Source: Capsicum annuum (taxonomy: Eukaryota; Streptophyta; Magnoliopsida; Solanales; Solanaceae). From it: a DNA stretch of 64,000 nt. This document shows positions 33,708 through 45,411 of the stretch, one piece after another. Below the pieces are notes generated by a model, which made no database searches, was not told the DNA's origin, and saw nothing but the letters and a program-made list of their open reading frames with translations. The stretch is from the NCBI RefSeq assembly GCF_002878395.1, contig NW_025860675.1, forward strand, positions 88,743 through 152,742, in the 5' to 3' direction. Position numbers and translations under genes: made by a program. Positions within the stretch are counted from its first letter, which is position 1, and each line of letters starts with the position of its first letter.

Positions 33708-34990
33708 ATATCTCCCCCTTGAGAACATTTGTCATCAAATGAGGTTAGTTAATATAAGATACTAAGGAAACTAAGTCATTTACCGAATGCTCATGAACTG
33801 AAACATGATTAAACAATTGAGTTTATGACATGATACCTAGATTGAACTGATTTCATGAATGCATGCAATGACATGAGAATGGTTACATAGGTTAAACAAA
33901 GATTGGGAATAAGTCAATTTAAGGAAAAATTGCTACCTCAAGCTAAGTCTGAATTCATGAAGAAAAAATGAGGGTAGTTTGCTTGCATATTTGCTTTTGC
34001 TTTCCCAGTAGCTCCCTCAACAGACTGATTTCTCCATAGAATTTGTACTAGGGAAACTCTTTGTTCTTTAACTTACGAATCTGACAGTCAAGGATTCCAA
34101 CTGGAATGTCTTCATAAGAGAGAGTTTCTCTCGCATCCATACTCTCTAAAGGCACAATTGAAGCTAAATCACCAATATACTTCTTTAACAAGGTGGCATA
34201 AAATAATGGATGCACTGATGCCAAGTCTGCAGACAACACTAGCTCATAAACTACTCTACCAAAGCGGCTCACAACCTATATGGGCCAACATAATGGGGAT
34301 TGAACTTCTCATTCTTGCCAGACCACTTTACCCCTTTCATGGGTAAAATTTTCAAATACATAAGGTCACCGACATAAAACTCAAGATCTATTCTCCTCAC
34401 ATCAACATAAAATTTCTAATGACTCTAAGCTATTTTAAACCTCTCTTAAATTAACAAAAATTTTTCCATGGCCTCAAAACTAAATGTGGCCCCATCAAAG
34501 TAGCCTCACCTACTTCAAACCAACTTGTAGGAGATACAGATCTCTTCTCATAGAGAACTTTAAAAGGATCCATGTGACTACTAGAGTTATAAATATTATT
34601 GTAGGAAAACTCATTCAATGGTAAGTGGTCATCCCAGCTACCCTTAATGTCAATAACGTAGGCTCTCAACATGTCCTCTAAGGTATATATGTTCCTCTCT
34701 GCCTGACCATCCATCTAAGGATGGAAAGATGTACTGAGGTGAACTTAAGTACCAAGACCCATCTGAAAAGCTTGCCAAAAGTTGGAGGTAAACTGAGTAC
34801 CTCTATCTGATCTGATAGACAACAAAATACCATGCAACTTAACCAACTCTTTTAGATAGAGTATATCATAATCCTATGCTAAATACAATGTATGAGTTAG
34901 CACAAAATTGTTGGATTTTTTGATTCTATCAACAATGTCCCATATCGAGTTATACTTATAATGCATGCGAGGCAACTCTGGCACAAAATC
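33708..34990 (-). pseudogene. Internal 3 integrase and chromodomain-like tail (decayed)
   Basis: Minus frame 34451-34714 reads MDGQAERNIYTLEDMLRAYVIDIKGSWDDHLPLNEFSYNNIYNSS..., keeping the catalytic Glu. Frame 34048-34272 gives RFGRVVYELVLSADLASVHPLFYATLLKKYIGD, then LSYEDIPVGILDCQIRKLKNKEFP, the start of the chromodomain-like tail. The core with the two Asp residues lies at 34750-34990 in broken frames. The purine tract is at 33708-33720 and a spacer runs to about 33980. Confidence 0.85.
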
Positions 34991-35850
34991 CATATTCACC
35001 ACCTCTTACTTCCAAGTGGGGATGCTAAACTCTTGAAGTGTACAGATAGGCCTTTGGTGCTCAACCTTAACTTACCAACAGTTCAATGGTGAATAGAATA
35101 CCGCATACTATATGCTTATACTTAGATTTGCTATATAAAACCATCGACACATGGAACATATAATCTTCCCTGATAATAAAGCACACTATCTCCCCTTTTG
35201 GAGAAAACCTCTACCTTCTAATCTCTAATCACCTTGTTCAACTTGACTAATCTTGGGTCCCTGTCTTTATTTTCTTTCACTTTAGCAACCAATGAAGATT
35301 CCAAACTATTCTAGACCCATACATTACCTTTCAATAAAATAAACCAACCAAACTCCCAACCTAGAAATCTAGTGGATCACACAGACTAACTCTTTGTTAT
35401 CATCCTCAACATGAAAAACACTACCAAAAGATAATTTAATAAGGGCATCCACCACTACATTGGCCTTGCTCGATTGATACAACACACCCATAGATTCAAT
35501 TCTTTCTATGTGAACACATATTGTAAACTTTTATGATCTTTGAACATATCAACATAGACTTTATAGAGATAATTCCTCTAAATATTTAAGGAAAAAACAA
35601 TAGCTGCCAACTTATAATCAAGGGTCAGATAATTCTTTTTATAAGGTTTAAGATGTCTAGAGGCGTAGACTATGGTCTTACCTTTCTGTATTAACACACA
35701 ACTAAGATCAACTCTAAAAGCATCACAGTACATTACAAATCCATCTAAACTATTTAATAACATTAAGACTGGGGCTAAGTTAAGTATTTAACCCCTAAAA
35801 ACTCTTCTTGCAGGAACCTGACCACTAAAATTTCACTTTTTTTTTGGTTA
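34991..35850 (-). pseudogene. Internal 3 RNase H and finger linker (decayed)
   Basis: Minus frame 35578-35763 reads SLDGFVMYCDAFRVDLSCVLIQKGKTIVYASRHLKPYKKNYLTLDYKLAAIVFSLNI, the N-terminal RNase H block with its Asp (YCDAF). The ADAL-type end block is recognisable but broken near 35430-35480. Part of the HHCC linker near 35090 is missing relative to internal region 2, so a small deletion is likely. Confidence 0.8.
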
Positions 35851-36640
35851 GTCGAGACATCTGAGAAGCAGTAAAAGAGAACCCTTCAATAAAAATTCTA
35901 CAATAGCCAGCTAAACCTAAGAAACTCTTGATATCTAATAGTGATATGAGTCTAGACCAGTTTCTCAATGCTTTGGTCTTTTGAGGGTCATGTTAGATGC
36001 CATCACCAGAAAATATATGACCAAGAAAGGCTGCTAATCTCAACCAAAATTTGTACTTACTAAATTTAGTGAATAACAGATGATCTCTAAGGGTTTGGAA
36101 AACAACTCTCAGATGGTCTGCATGATCAGTCTCACTATCATAATAGACAAGGATGTCATTAATGAAAACCATGATGAACAATTTTAAGTACTATTTAAAC
36201 ACTCTATTCATCAAGTCCATGAAAGCTGCAGGGGCACTTATTAGTCCAAAATAAGTAACTAGGAAGTTGAAGTGACCATATCGAGTTCTAAAAGCTATCT
36301 TTCGATTATCACATTCTTTAAATTTAAGCTGATGATAGCCGGATCTGAGGTGTTTCTTAGAGTAATAACTTCCACCCTAAAGTTGGTGGAACAAGTCATT
36401 GATTCTAGGAAGAGGATACTTATTCTTAATTGTGACTTTGTTTAACTGACGATAATCGATGCACATCCTAAAAGAACTATCTTTCTTGTGCATGAATAGA
36501 ACTGGGCACCCTATGGAGAAATATTAGGCTTGATGAAACCCTTATCTAAGAGATCTTTCAATTGTCTTTTAATTCCTTAAACTCAGCTAGAGCCATTCTG
36601 TAAAGTGGAATAGAGATAGGCTAGGGATCCAGAAGGAGAT
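35851..36640 (-). pseudogene. Internal 3 reverse transcriptase (decayed)
   Basis: Minus frame 35993-36181 reads [46 protein letters not shown]. The FIDD box has become FIND, which removes the first catalytic Asp. The polymerase start and palm blocks are present in broken frames up to about 36600. Confidence 0.85.
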
Positions 36641-37949
36641 CTATTTCAAAGTCAATTTCTTTTTTAGGGGGAACTCTAGGAAGGTATTTAGGAAAAATAC
36701 CTGGAAATTCATTTACTACCAGAAATAACTTAAGGATTGGAGTTTTAGAATTTGAGTCCTTGACTCAGATAAGATGGTAAATACACCCCTTGGATATCAT
36801 CTTTCTTGCCTTATATTGGGAAATAAACTGACTCTTAAGCACTAAAGCACTACCCTTCAATCCAATAACTGGTTAATAAAAAAACTAGGACAGGATAATT
36901 CTATTTCTGTAATTCATGATGAGAATGACATCAAAATCAGTCATCTCTAACTCCACAAGGTCAACTAAAGTAACTTTTTAAGGTACTGAGACCAAGCAAT
37001 TTCATATACCCATCTGGCTACAATGGACTTACTCACTGGAGTAGACACTACAAAATGATCTACTAATGTTTTGAGACTAACACTAAAGTCAACAACTATA
37101 TAAGAATTCATAAAATAAGGTAAATCTCTAGGGTTTAACAAGTATAAAGATGCAGAAGGAAAATTTCCAACATATACATAACCATATAAGGAGAAATCTC
37201 CAGCTTATGATGAGTCCAGAGAGCATACAGTCTATTCTAGTGTTACCCACTGGTGGCAGTATAAATGGCACCCTACTGAATTAGGCAACCTGTTGGTGTT
37301 ACTAAAGAATAAGTATGGCTCTGCCAGTAATTATTTCTACCTTTCTATATGTCCATAAGGCACTTCCTTACCCTATCACCTAATTTTCCATACCCAAAAC
37401 ACATATCACTACCTACCCTATACTCTCGCTGATGATTCTTACTGAATTTCCTACAAAGTAGGTTAGTTCATCCACTGTTCATACTACCCTGGGACTTAGA
37501 GCCTGGCTCTCTATCCCAGTCATTTTTCCTGAACTTTGGTAATGGCATGCTGGCTGAAGATAGAGCTAGGGATAAAAACTACTGATAGAACTGGGATTGG
37601 TTACTGCCTTCAAACCTTGGCTAAGAAAAATTAAAACTACCCATTGTGGCCTTCTTATTTTCTCTTTTTCTCTTTAAGTTTCTCCTCTTCAATCTTCTAA
37701 GCTTGAACTATAAGTCAAGATGCACTCATCTCCTTAAAGAACATGAAGGTTCTACACTCTTTAACCACATAATCAGATATACCAGATATATAAACATACT
37801 TATCCTAGACCTATTGTCAGCCACCATATTATAAGCATACCTAGCCAACTAAGGTAAAATTAAGCAAGTAATATTTCACGCTCATATTACCCTTCTTCAA
37901 GTTTATAAACTGGTTAATCTTATCTTCCCTCTACTCTAGGGGGAAGAAC
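36641..37949 (-). pseudogene. Internal 3 protease and gag C-terminal half (decayed, cut by element B)
   Basis: Protease-like blocks run from about 36830 to 37210 and mirror 9470-9780. Gag zinc-knuckle and serine/glutamine-rich parts mirror 9840-10260 (37225-37640). The capsid block mirrors 10440-10540. Gag is cut at 37949 inside the stretch TCTAGGGGGAAGAAC, where element B inserted, and continues at 47820. Confidence 0.75.
37945..37949. repeat. Target site duplication AGAAC of element B, left copy
   Basis: AGAAC precedes the first LTR base at 37950. AGAAC follows the last LTR base at 47820-47824. The joined sequence GGGAAGAACCTATCTAAGAA matches the uninterrupted gag at 16733-16752 in internal region 2. 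Confidence 0.9.
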
Positions 37950-38164
37950 TATAATACGCAGATCATTCCTTAAGCTTAAATCTGTCTTTTTAAATGGATA
38001 TAAATGACTTCCTAAGCGATTGATGATTAAACCATGATTTGTTTATCTAATTTCCACTTTCTTTCATCTGGAACATTGAATAATTTTTCCCTCAATACCA
38101 ATTCCATCAAAATCTGACATTGGCCAAAGGAGTTATGGCTGTTTTACTAAATGGTATCAGAACA

Positions 38165-38515
38165 TCCAAGTTTGATGGTCTACCTGGTGGACCGTCAGGT
38201 CCTTGGTGTACCGTCAGTATCCTATCAAGACAAGGCAGTAGCTCACTTTTTAGGATGTCATGTGACGATCAAAGTGGTGGACCATCACATAGTAGATGGA
38301 CCATCAAGGTGTCTATCAGACAGAGACAGAATGTCTCATTTCTGGCCCTCAAGTGACGGACAACTTGGTGGACCATCACTTTTCTGATGGACCATCAGGT
38401 CAGCCTTTATGTTGAGGTAGAAAATTCTAATTTTTGTGTTCAAGTGACGGACGACTTGGTGGACTGTCAGTCCATCTGACTGACCGTCAGGTTGACCATC
38501 ACAGGCCTCGATCAA
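38165..38515. repeat. Dispersed short-motif cluster in element B U3
   Basis: Repeated cores of GGTGGACCGTCA, GATGGACCATCA and GTGACGGAC occur at irregular 15-60 bp spacing. Some are direct and some inverted, so several can pair as imperfect hairpins (GTGACGGAC...GTGGACCATCAC). The same cluster is in the 3' LTR at 45605-45935. Confidence 0.75.
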
Positions 38516-38572
38516 CAAATTTCAACTTTTTTTTCAAAGGGGCATCTCTGTCATTTCCGCTCCTTGTGGCCT

Positions 38573-38588
38573 TATATATATATATATG
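38573..38588 (+). promoter_or_regulatory. TATA box in element B 5' LTR
   Basis: CTTATATATATATATATGTG, followed by AGAGAAGAGAAGACC. The equivalent in the 3' LTR is at 46001-46014. Transcription would start near 38610, leaving U3 of about 650 bp. Confidence 0.6.
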
Positions 38589-40404
38589 TGTAGAGAAGAG
38601 AAGACCATTTCTCTGCATTTCTCTCCAAATTTCATTCAAGAATTCTCTAGAAACCTAGGATTTCTTCTAAACATAAAAGTCAAATTATCTCTAAGAAATT
38701 CAAGAAATCTCCCATAAATTTCTTCAAGTTGTTCAACAACTAAGCTCCTCAAGCCAATGGCATCAAGGTCTTGGTCTAAAAGTGTGAGACAGAAGTTTCA
38801 ATCAAGTTTCTATATCTTCAAAAATCAAAATCTACGGTTTGTGGGGTTTGAACAAGAACACTTCTTTCGTTCTTGTGCCTAAAGATCTAATTTCTATTAT
38901 TGATTTACATGATATTGCAAGTGGGTTCACACCCAAATTTCTCTAATAATGATTTATGAGATTTGAGTTGAATAAGTTTGATTTTTAAGATTATTTCACC
39001 ATCATGTTTCTTAAATTAAGAATTTATTCCATGAGCCATATATTATCATTATGTATTGATGATTTCAAAGCAATTTAAGTCAAGTTCCATGATTTGAATA
39101 TTTTTATTATGAATTGATGATTTTTGAATGATTTTAGACAATTGTTATGAGTTTGGCCTTTCCATGAGAAATTTGATTATTTAATGTATATTGATATATG
39201 AAATTAAGAGGAAAGAATGAGCCTTATGATATTTCTATGAAGTTTTTGATATTTGAAATGATTTGATTAACAAATGAACTTGATATTATGAAAGCTTCTA
39301 TTGAGTTGAGTCGAGTTAGGAATCCACAAGATGTTTATGATTTTTAGATGATATATATATTTATGTTTTGGTCTTTATATAGAACCATGAGTTGATATTG
39401 ATCGATGTGGATTATCTAACCCATTCTAAGCTGAGTTTGGGAGGAGTATTTAGCACCAAGCGAGAAATTTGATGTTACCCAAAACTACATGCCACCGTAG
39501 GATTGATGTTGATAATTGTGGGCCAAAGGCTGAGTATGAGATTGTGAAGATAAGATTGAGGTTGTACTCCCTGGCAAGAGTTAAACACCCCTGCCAATGT
39601 GGGGTTCTCTCCTTATGAGGGCAAAGCATTGGACTCCATACGGCTCACATGGTGTAGTCATGTTGGTTATAATAAACTCCTATGTCCATAATGATTTAGG
39701 TCTCTTGAGTTACCGAGTCACTCTAAGTCATAAGTTAAAGAGTTTGAGTTGAGATAAATGATTTAAGAGATTTATTAAGCATGTATTACTACTGATGATT
39801 TATGAGAAAAATATTTCAGATAATTCAAGCGAAGAGAATTATTATGGTCAACATGCATGATTTTCTTATACATTTATGATATTATTGAAATATTCGATCC
39901 ACCCCCGCATACTCAGTACATTCCCAAGTACTGACTTCCATATATTTTTATATTCTTTATTTCATCGTGATATAGGTTCAGGTGCTCAGTCTCAGCAGTG
40001 ACAGTGATCTTCGAGTACCTTCTTCTACATCTATGCAGTTTGTGAGTCCTCATGGTTCAAGGACCTGTATCTCTCATTTTTTATTATTGATAGATGGTCG
40101 TTTATTTTTAGTTTAGTATGAGTCAGTTAGAGATCTATCCAAGTGTCTCCTTAGTCTTATGTAGTATAGGCTTTGTCAGATTATTGTGCCAGTATGTAAA
40201 GGATCTCAGTATTTTGGTTGTATAAGACAGTATAATTTTGTATCTAAGTAGGGTCTTGAAATTCTTATTCCTCTTTATCTCAGAATGATTTGTGTTAGAG
40301 TGAGTTTTGAAATTGATGACAAACATAGAGGGTTAGCTTGAGGCCTTGTGTAACCTTAAGCACAGTGTAACGTCTTAGGATGGGTTCTTGGAGCATTAGA
40401 AGAT

Positions 40405-40416
40405 TGGTATCAGAGC
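40405..40416 (+). promoter_or_regulatory. Primer binding site of element B
   Basis: TGGTATCAGAGC, a perfect match to the initiator-Met tRNA class site, four bases after the 5' LTR. Among the sites in this window it is the only one with G at position 9. Confidence 0.85.
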
Positions 40417-40610
40417 CTAAGGTTTGACGAGTCCTAGGGATTCTGACAAGCCGTGTTACGTAGAGTCTTGATCATCGGTGTGTCATGCACCACATTTATG
40501 AGCAAGAGTCTATGAGATGTTTCAAGAAAAGTTGTATCTTTCTTTCAAGAGTCTATTATGCCTATGATTGTTTTCCCCTATTGTTAACCCGTGCTCTCTT
40601 ATGATAGAAA

Positions 40611-41780
40611 ATGCTTCCTCGTAGAGCTCACCAAAAAAATGAACGACCTCAATTCGTTGATCTTTTAAGTGAGATAGTATCCCATGCTAAATTTCAGGCA
40701 GCTTTCTAAGTGCTAGCCCAGGTGGTCACCGCCAATGCCCAAGACGACATCCAGGCTACTATTCCACCTTCGTAAAGGAATAATTCTGCTGCAGCTCAGG
40801 TTCGTGACTTTATAAGAATGAATCCACCTGAGTTCTATGGGTTAAAAGTAGGTAAGGACCCACAAATATACTTAGATGAAGTGAGAAAGATAACTCAGAT
40901 TATGCATGTGAATGAGGAGGAGAGTGTTAAATTGGCTTCCTATTGAATGAAAGTTGTTGCTTATGATTGGGTGGATATGTGGAGGAAAAGTAGAAGGGAG
41001 AATGATGCTCCTGTGACTTGGCAATTATTTTAGGATGCCTTCTTAGATAGATTATTTCCCCCGGAGCTGAGAGAAGCAAAATTAGAAGAATTTATGAACT
41101 TGATACTGGGCCCCATAATAGTTAAGGAGTATTGCCATAAGTTTAACCAGTTATCTAAATATGCTCCCGGGATGATGGCCAATTTTAGAACTAGTATGAG
41201 TAAGTTTTTTGCTGGCGTGTCTAGTTATGTTATGAAAGAATGTAGGTACGCTATGCTTAATAGGGACATGGATCTTTCTAGATTGATGATACATGATCAG
41301 CAGATTTAGGCAGATAAGGTGAAAGAGAGAGAAAGAGTAAGAGGGAGTAAGAGAGTTAGATCAGAGCAGCAGGTACATGGTCAGACTAGATTTTCTAGAG
41401 GGATATGCCCTTAATTCCAGAGCCATTATTTGGTGCCAGTACCTTCATTAGCTAGTACTCATGTATCTAGAACTAGGCCAGAGCAGGGTAATAGGCCTTC
41501 TATGTCCTGGTCCTAGGATAGTATGAGTAACAGACTTAGTCCTTTCCCAAGAACGAAGTATGGTAGGGACCATCCTAGTGAGTTCTTAGTTGGTCAAAGA
41601 GGTTGTTTTGGTTGCAGTAAGTTGGGCCATAAATTTAGAGATTGCCCATACGCTAGATAGGGGAGTCGCGATGTTCGTCCCCAAAATCAGACTATTAGCG
41701 CTCCAGTCCATGTAGTTCATCGTACTCCTCTTCAGGGTGCCTTGTCTAGTACTGTAGGTAGTCAGCACCAGAATCGCTTT
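40611..41780 (+). pseudogene. Element B gag (capsid and CCHC zinc knuckle, with stops)
   Basis: Starts at the ATG at 40611 (MLPRRAHQKNERPQFVDLLS), 200 bp after the PBS. The capsid block includes RDFIRMNPPEFYGLKVGKDP, then DWVDMWRKSRRENDAPVTWQ and DRLFPPELREAKLEEFMN (into 41094-41309). The zinc knuckle is intact at 41604-41645 (CFGCSKLGHKFRDC, C-x2-C-x4-H-x4-C). In-frame TAG codons stand where related copies have Gln (about 41032 and 41307), and other stops follow, so no full-length Gag is possible. Confidence 0.9.
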
Positions 41781-42240
41781 TATGCTATACCACCCCGCCA
41801 GGAGCAGGAGGATTCACCAGATATTGTTACTGGTATATTTCATGTATGTGTTGATGGACCCTAGGTTAAGTCTTTCTTATATGACTTTGTTGGTGGCAGT
41901 GAATTATGAAATTTGTGCTAAAAAGATCCTCGAGCCTCTCCTAGTCTCTACACCCATGGGAGAATCATATAAAAAGTATCCTATCACTGTCATTTATAGA
42001 GTTGTGATTGCAGATTTGATTGAGCTATACAGGGTGATTTTGATATTATTCTGGGTATGGATTGGCTACACTCTTGTTATGCATCTACAGACTGTCGTAC
42101 TTAGGTAGTCAAGTTTCAGTTTCCTAATGGACCAGCTTTTGAGTGCTCCAAAAATTCTGTGTCTCCTAAAAGTCATTTCATATCCTATCTTAAAGCTAGG
42201 AAATTGATATCCAAGGGTTGTATCTATCATTTGGTTTAAG
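41781..42240 (+). pseudogene. Element B protease (decayed)
   Basis: Frame 41782-42108 contains VLMDPRLSLSYMTLLVAVNYEI, aligning with the gypsy DPGSTxSYVT active-site block; the Gly after Asp-Pro is Arg. In another frame near 42040-42090 stands FDIILGMDWLHSCYASTDCR, the usual C-terminal protease block. A frameshift separates the two. Confidence 0.85.
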
Positions 42241-43185
42241 TTAGGGATACTAATTCTAAGACTCTAACTATTCAATCTCTTAGTGTTTTTAATGAGTTTT
42301 CTGATGTTTTCCAGGAAGATCTCCCAAGGGTACCTCCTGATAAAGATATAGAATTCGGAATAGATCTTCTCCCTAATACACAACCAATTTCTATTTCTCT
42401 ATATCGTATGTCCCCCATAGAACTTTGGGAGTTGAAAGAGCAACTCAAATATCTTCTTGATAAGGGTTTTATAAGGCTTAGTATGTCTCCCTGGGGTGCA
42501 CCCATTTTATTCGTGCAAAAGAAAGATGGTTCATTACGCATGTACATAAACTATCATCAGCTTAACAGGGTCACAAGCAAGAACAAGTACCCTCTTCCTA
42601 GAAGATAACTTGTTTGATCAGCTGCAAGGTGTCAGCTATTTCTTGATAATAGATTTGAGATTTGGTTTTTACCAACTTAAAGTCAGAGAGTGTGACATTT
42701 CAAAGATAGCTTTCTGCACTCATTATGGTCATTTTGAATTCTTGGTCATGTACTTCGGATTAACTAATGCCCTAATAGATTTTATAAACCTCATGAATCG
42801 GGTGTTTAGACCATACCTGGATATGTTTATTATTGTGTTCATAGATGATATTCTTATGTACTCCCAAAGTGAGAATGACCATGCAAATCATCTCGGAATT
42901 GTCTTGCAAATCCTTATAGATCAGCAGTTGTTTGCTCAATTTAACAAGTATGAATTTTGGCTTTGGTCAGTTGCTTTTTTGGGTTATATTGTTTTTTTTG
43001 ATGTTATCCGAGTTGATCCTCAAAAGGTAGAAGCTGTGATAAATTGTCCTAGACCCATTTCCCCATTTGATATTAGAGGCTTCATGGGTCTAGCTGGATA
43101 CTACCGTTATTTTGTCAAAGGTTTCTTTTCCATTACTGCTCCTTTGACCTGGTTGACCCAAAAGAAAGTTAAATTTCAGTGGTAA
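42241..43185 (+). pseudogene. Element B reverse transcriptase (nearly complete, one break)
   Basis: Frame 42408-42608 reads [49 protein letters not shown]. After a small shift near 42605, 42610-43185 continues with [25 protein letters not shown], then [22 protein letters not shown] (both catalytic Asp at 42844-42849) and ending [29 protein letters not shown]. It is the best preserved polymerase in the window, but the shift and upstream stops block expression. Confidence 0.9.
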
Positions 43186-43735
43186 GATTCTTGTGAGAAG
43201 AGTTTTTATGAATTGAAGACTCAACGCACTTCAGCCCCTGTGATGACCCTTCATAATGGTGTAGATGATTTTGTGGTATATTATGATGCTTCCAGAGTTA
43301 GTTTGGGTTGCGTGTTATTGCAGAAGGGTAAGGTTATAGCCTATGCTTCCCGACAGTTGAAACCTCATGAGAAGAATTATTTGACCCATGAACTTGAGTT
43401 AGCTACACTAGTTTTTGCTTTTAAAATTTGGAGATACTACTTGTATGGTGTTCATGTTGATGTCTTTATAGATCACAAGTGTTTATAGTATGTGTTTACT
43501 TAGAGAGAATTGAATCTTCGATAGAGGCGATGGTTAGAATTGCTAAAAGATTATGATATGAGTGTGTTATATCACCCGAGCAAGGCCAACGTAGTGGCAG
43601 ATGCCCTTAGCAGATCATCCATGGAAAGTGTAGCGCATATAGAGGAAGATAAGAGCGAGTTAGTCCACGAAGTGCATCATTTGGCTAGGTTGGGCATTAG
43701 ATTTCTTGATTCAGCTGAGGGTAATGCTTAGGTCA
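43186..43735 (+). pseudogene. Element B RNase H (three Gln-position TAG codons)
   Basis: Frame 43213-43488 reads [61 protein letters not shown] and ends at TAG (43486-43488). Two more TAG codons follow in frame at 43501 and 43522, each where sister copies have Gln (as in VFMQKDLN and VFRQKDLN). Frame 43540-43731 finishes with [25 protein letters not shown]. All acidic RNase H blocks are recognisable. Confidence 0.9.
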
Positions 43736-45220
43736 AAAGTAGTTCTGAATCTTCCCTAGTTTCTGAAGTGAAGGAGAAGCAGGATACATATTCTTATTTG
43801 GTCAAACTGAAATAATTAGTTAAAGACCAAAAGGTGGAGGTTTTCTCCCAAGGGGGAGATGGTGTACTGAGATTTCAGAATAGACTGAATATGCCTGAAG
43901 TTGATGAACTGAGGAAGAGAATTATGGCTGAAGCACATAGCGTACGGTATTCTATTCATCCCGGTGCTACCAAGATGTACTGTGATTTGCGGGAAATTTA
44001 TTAGTAGAATGGTATGAAAAAGGATGTAGTGAAGTTCGTAAGGGAGTTTCCAACTTGCCAATAGGTAAAGATAGAACATCAGAGACCTGGCGGTATGATG
44101 CAAGAATTTAGCATTCCTACCTTGAAGTTAAAAGTAGTGAATATGGGCTTCATGATCGATTTACCTCTCTCTCATCGTCATCATGATTCTATATGGGTTG
44201 TTGTAGATAGGTTGACTAAGTCAGCACATTTGCTGCTAGTACATACATCTTTTACCACTGAGGACTATGCTAAGTTATATATCCAAGAGTTAGTTAGGTT
44301 GTATGGAGTTTTATTATCTATCATCTCTATAGAGGTACTCAGTTTACTTCTTAGTTTTTGAGAACCTTTCAGAAGGGTCTTGGCACCCAAGTTCATCTTA
44401 GCTTAGCTTTTCATCCGCAGACAGACGGTCAGGCTGAGAGGACTATTCATACTTTAGAGGATATGTTGAGGGCATGTATTCTTGAGTTTAAAGAAAGTTG
44501 GGACGAACATATGCCATTGATTGAATTTTCTTACAACAATATTTTTCATGCCAGTATTGCAATGGCTCTGTTTGAAGCTTCGTGTAGGAGAAGATGTAAA
44601 TCACCTATAGGTTGGTTCAAATTGGGTGAAGCTGCTGTGATTGTGCCTGATGCTGTGTTCGAGGCCATGGAAAAAGTTAAGTTGATTCGAGAGAGGTTGA
44701 AGATAGCCAGAGTCGTCAGAAGTTGTATGTAGATATGAGAAGAAGAGCTCGTGAGTTTGTAGTCGATGATTTGGTGTATTTGAAAATCTCACCCATGAAA
44801 GGGGTGAAAAGATTTGGAAAGAAAGAAAAGTTGAGTCCCAGATATGTTGGCCCTTATAGAGTTTTGGATTATGTTGGGAAAGGAACTTATGAGGTTGAGT
44901 TACCTGCAGAATTTTCAGCTGTCCATCCTGTGTTTCATGTTTCTATGCTCAAGAAGCACATTGGAGACTCTGTTGTTGTTGATCCGTCGGAAGGTTGTGA
45001 TGTTCAGGATAGCCTTTCGTATGATAAAATCCTGGTTGAAATCCTAGATTATCAAGTTCGTAGACTGAGGAACAAGGAAGTTCCCCTAGTTAAAGTTCTA
45101 TGGAGAAATCAATTAGTAGAGGGTGCCACTAGGGAAGCAAAATTGGATATGCGAGCCAGTTACCCTTATCTTTTCTCCATGAGTTCGAATCAAGCTGAAG
45201 GTACTATTCCCTTAATTTAG
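43736..45220 (+). pseudogene. Element B integrase with chromodomain-like tail (decayed)
   Basis: The HHCC finger lies at 43900-44070 (two His kept, first Cys of CxxC lost). The core starts at 44095 (VVNMGFMIDLPLSHRHHDSIWVVVDRLTKSAHL). Near 44320 the DRG motif with the second Asp is lost (SIISIEVLS), and a frameshift follows. Frame 44358-44732 keeps FHPQTDGQAERTIHTLEDML with the Glu. Frame 44723-45220 holds VYLKISPMKGVKRFGKKEKLSPRYVGPYRV, then AVHPVFHVSMLKKHIGD and the chromodomain-like DKILVEILDYQVRRLRNKEVPLVKVLWRNQ, ending with a stop at 45218. Such tails guide insertion to heterochromatin in chromoviruses (family knowledge). Confidence 0.9.
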
Positions 45221-45397
45221 TTTCCTTCTAATCTATGTATTCCGCTATATGGTTATTCCCTCTATGATTCGTGCATTTGGTGAAGTACTCGAGAGTATTA
45301 GAGTAAAGTGAGCCCTTCTATATGAGTAGTTCAAGCTGTGCATCCTCATTTTCTCCTGTTCTTGGCCTATCTAGCAACATTCGAGGATGAATATTTC

Positions 45398-45411
45398 CAA
45401 GGGGGAGATAT
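45398..45411 (+). promoter_or_regulatory. Element B polypurine tract
   Basis: CAAGGGGGAGATAT directly before the 3' LTR start. It is identical in type to the tracts of the array's internal regions, which suggests that B and the array belong to related lineages. Confidence 0.8.

Larger units (their letters stand above)
37950..40400 (+). repeat. Element B 5' LTR
   Basis: Begins TATAATACG (TGTAATACC in the 3' LTR) and ends GAGCATTAGA (GGGTGGTACA in the 3' LTR). It is 2451 bp. The U3 part has a cluster of GGTGGACCRTCA motifs (38165-38515), then a TATA run (38573-38588). R-U5 is AT-rich noncoding. No supported gene; short open frames at 38120-38356 and 38336-38518 fall in the repeat cluster. Confidence 0.85.
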
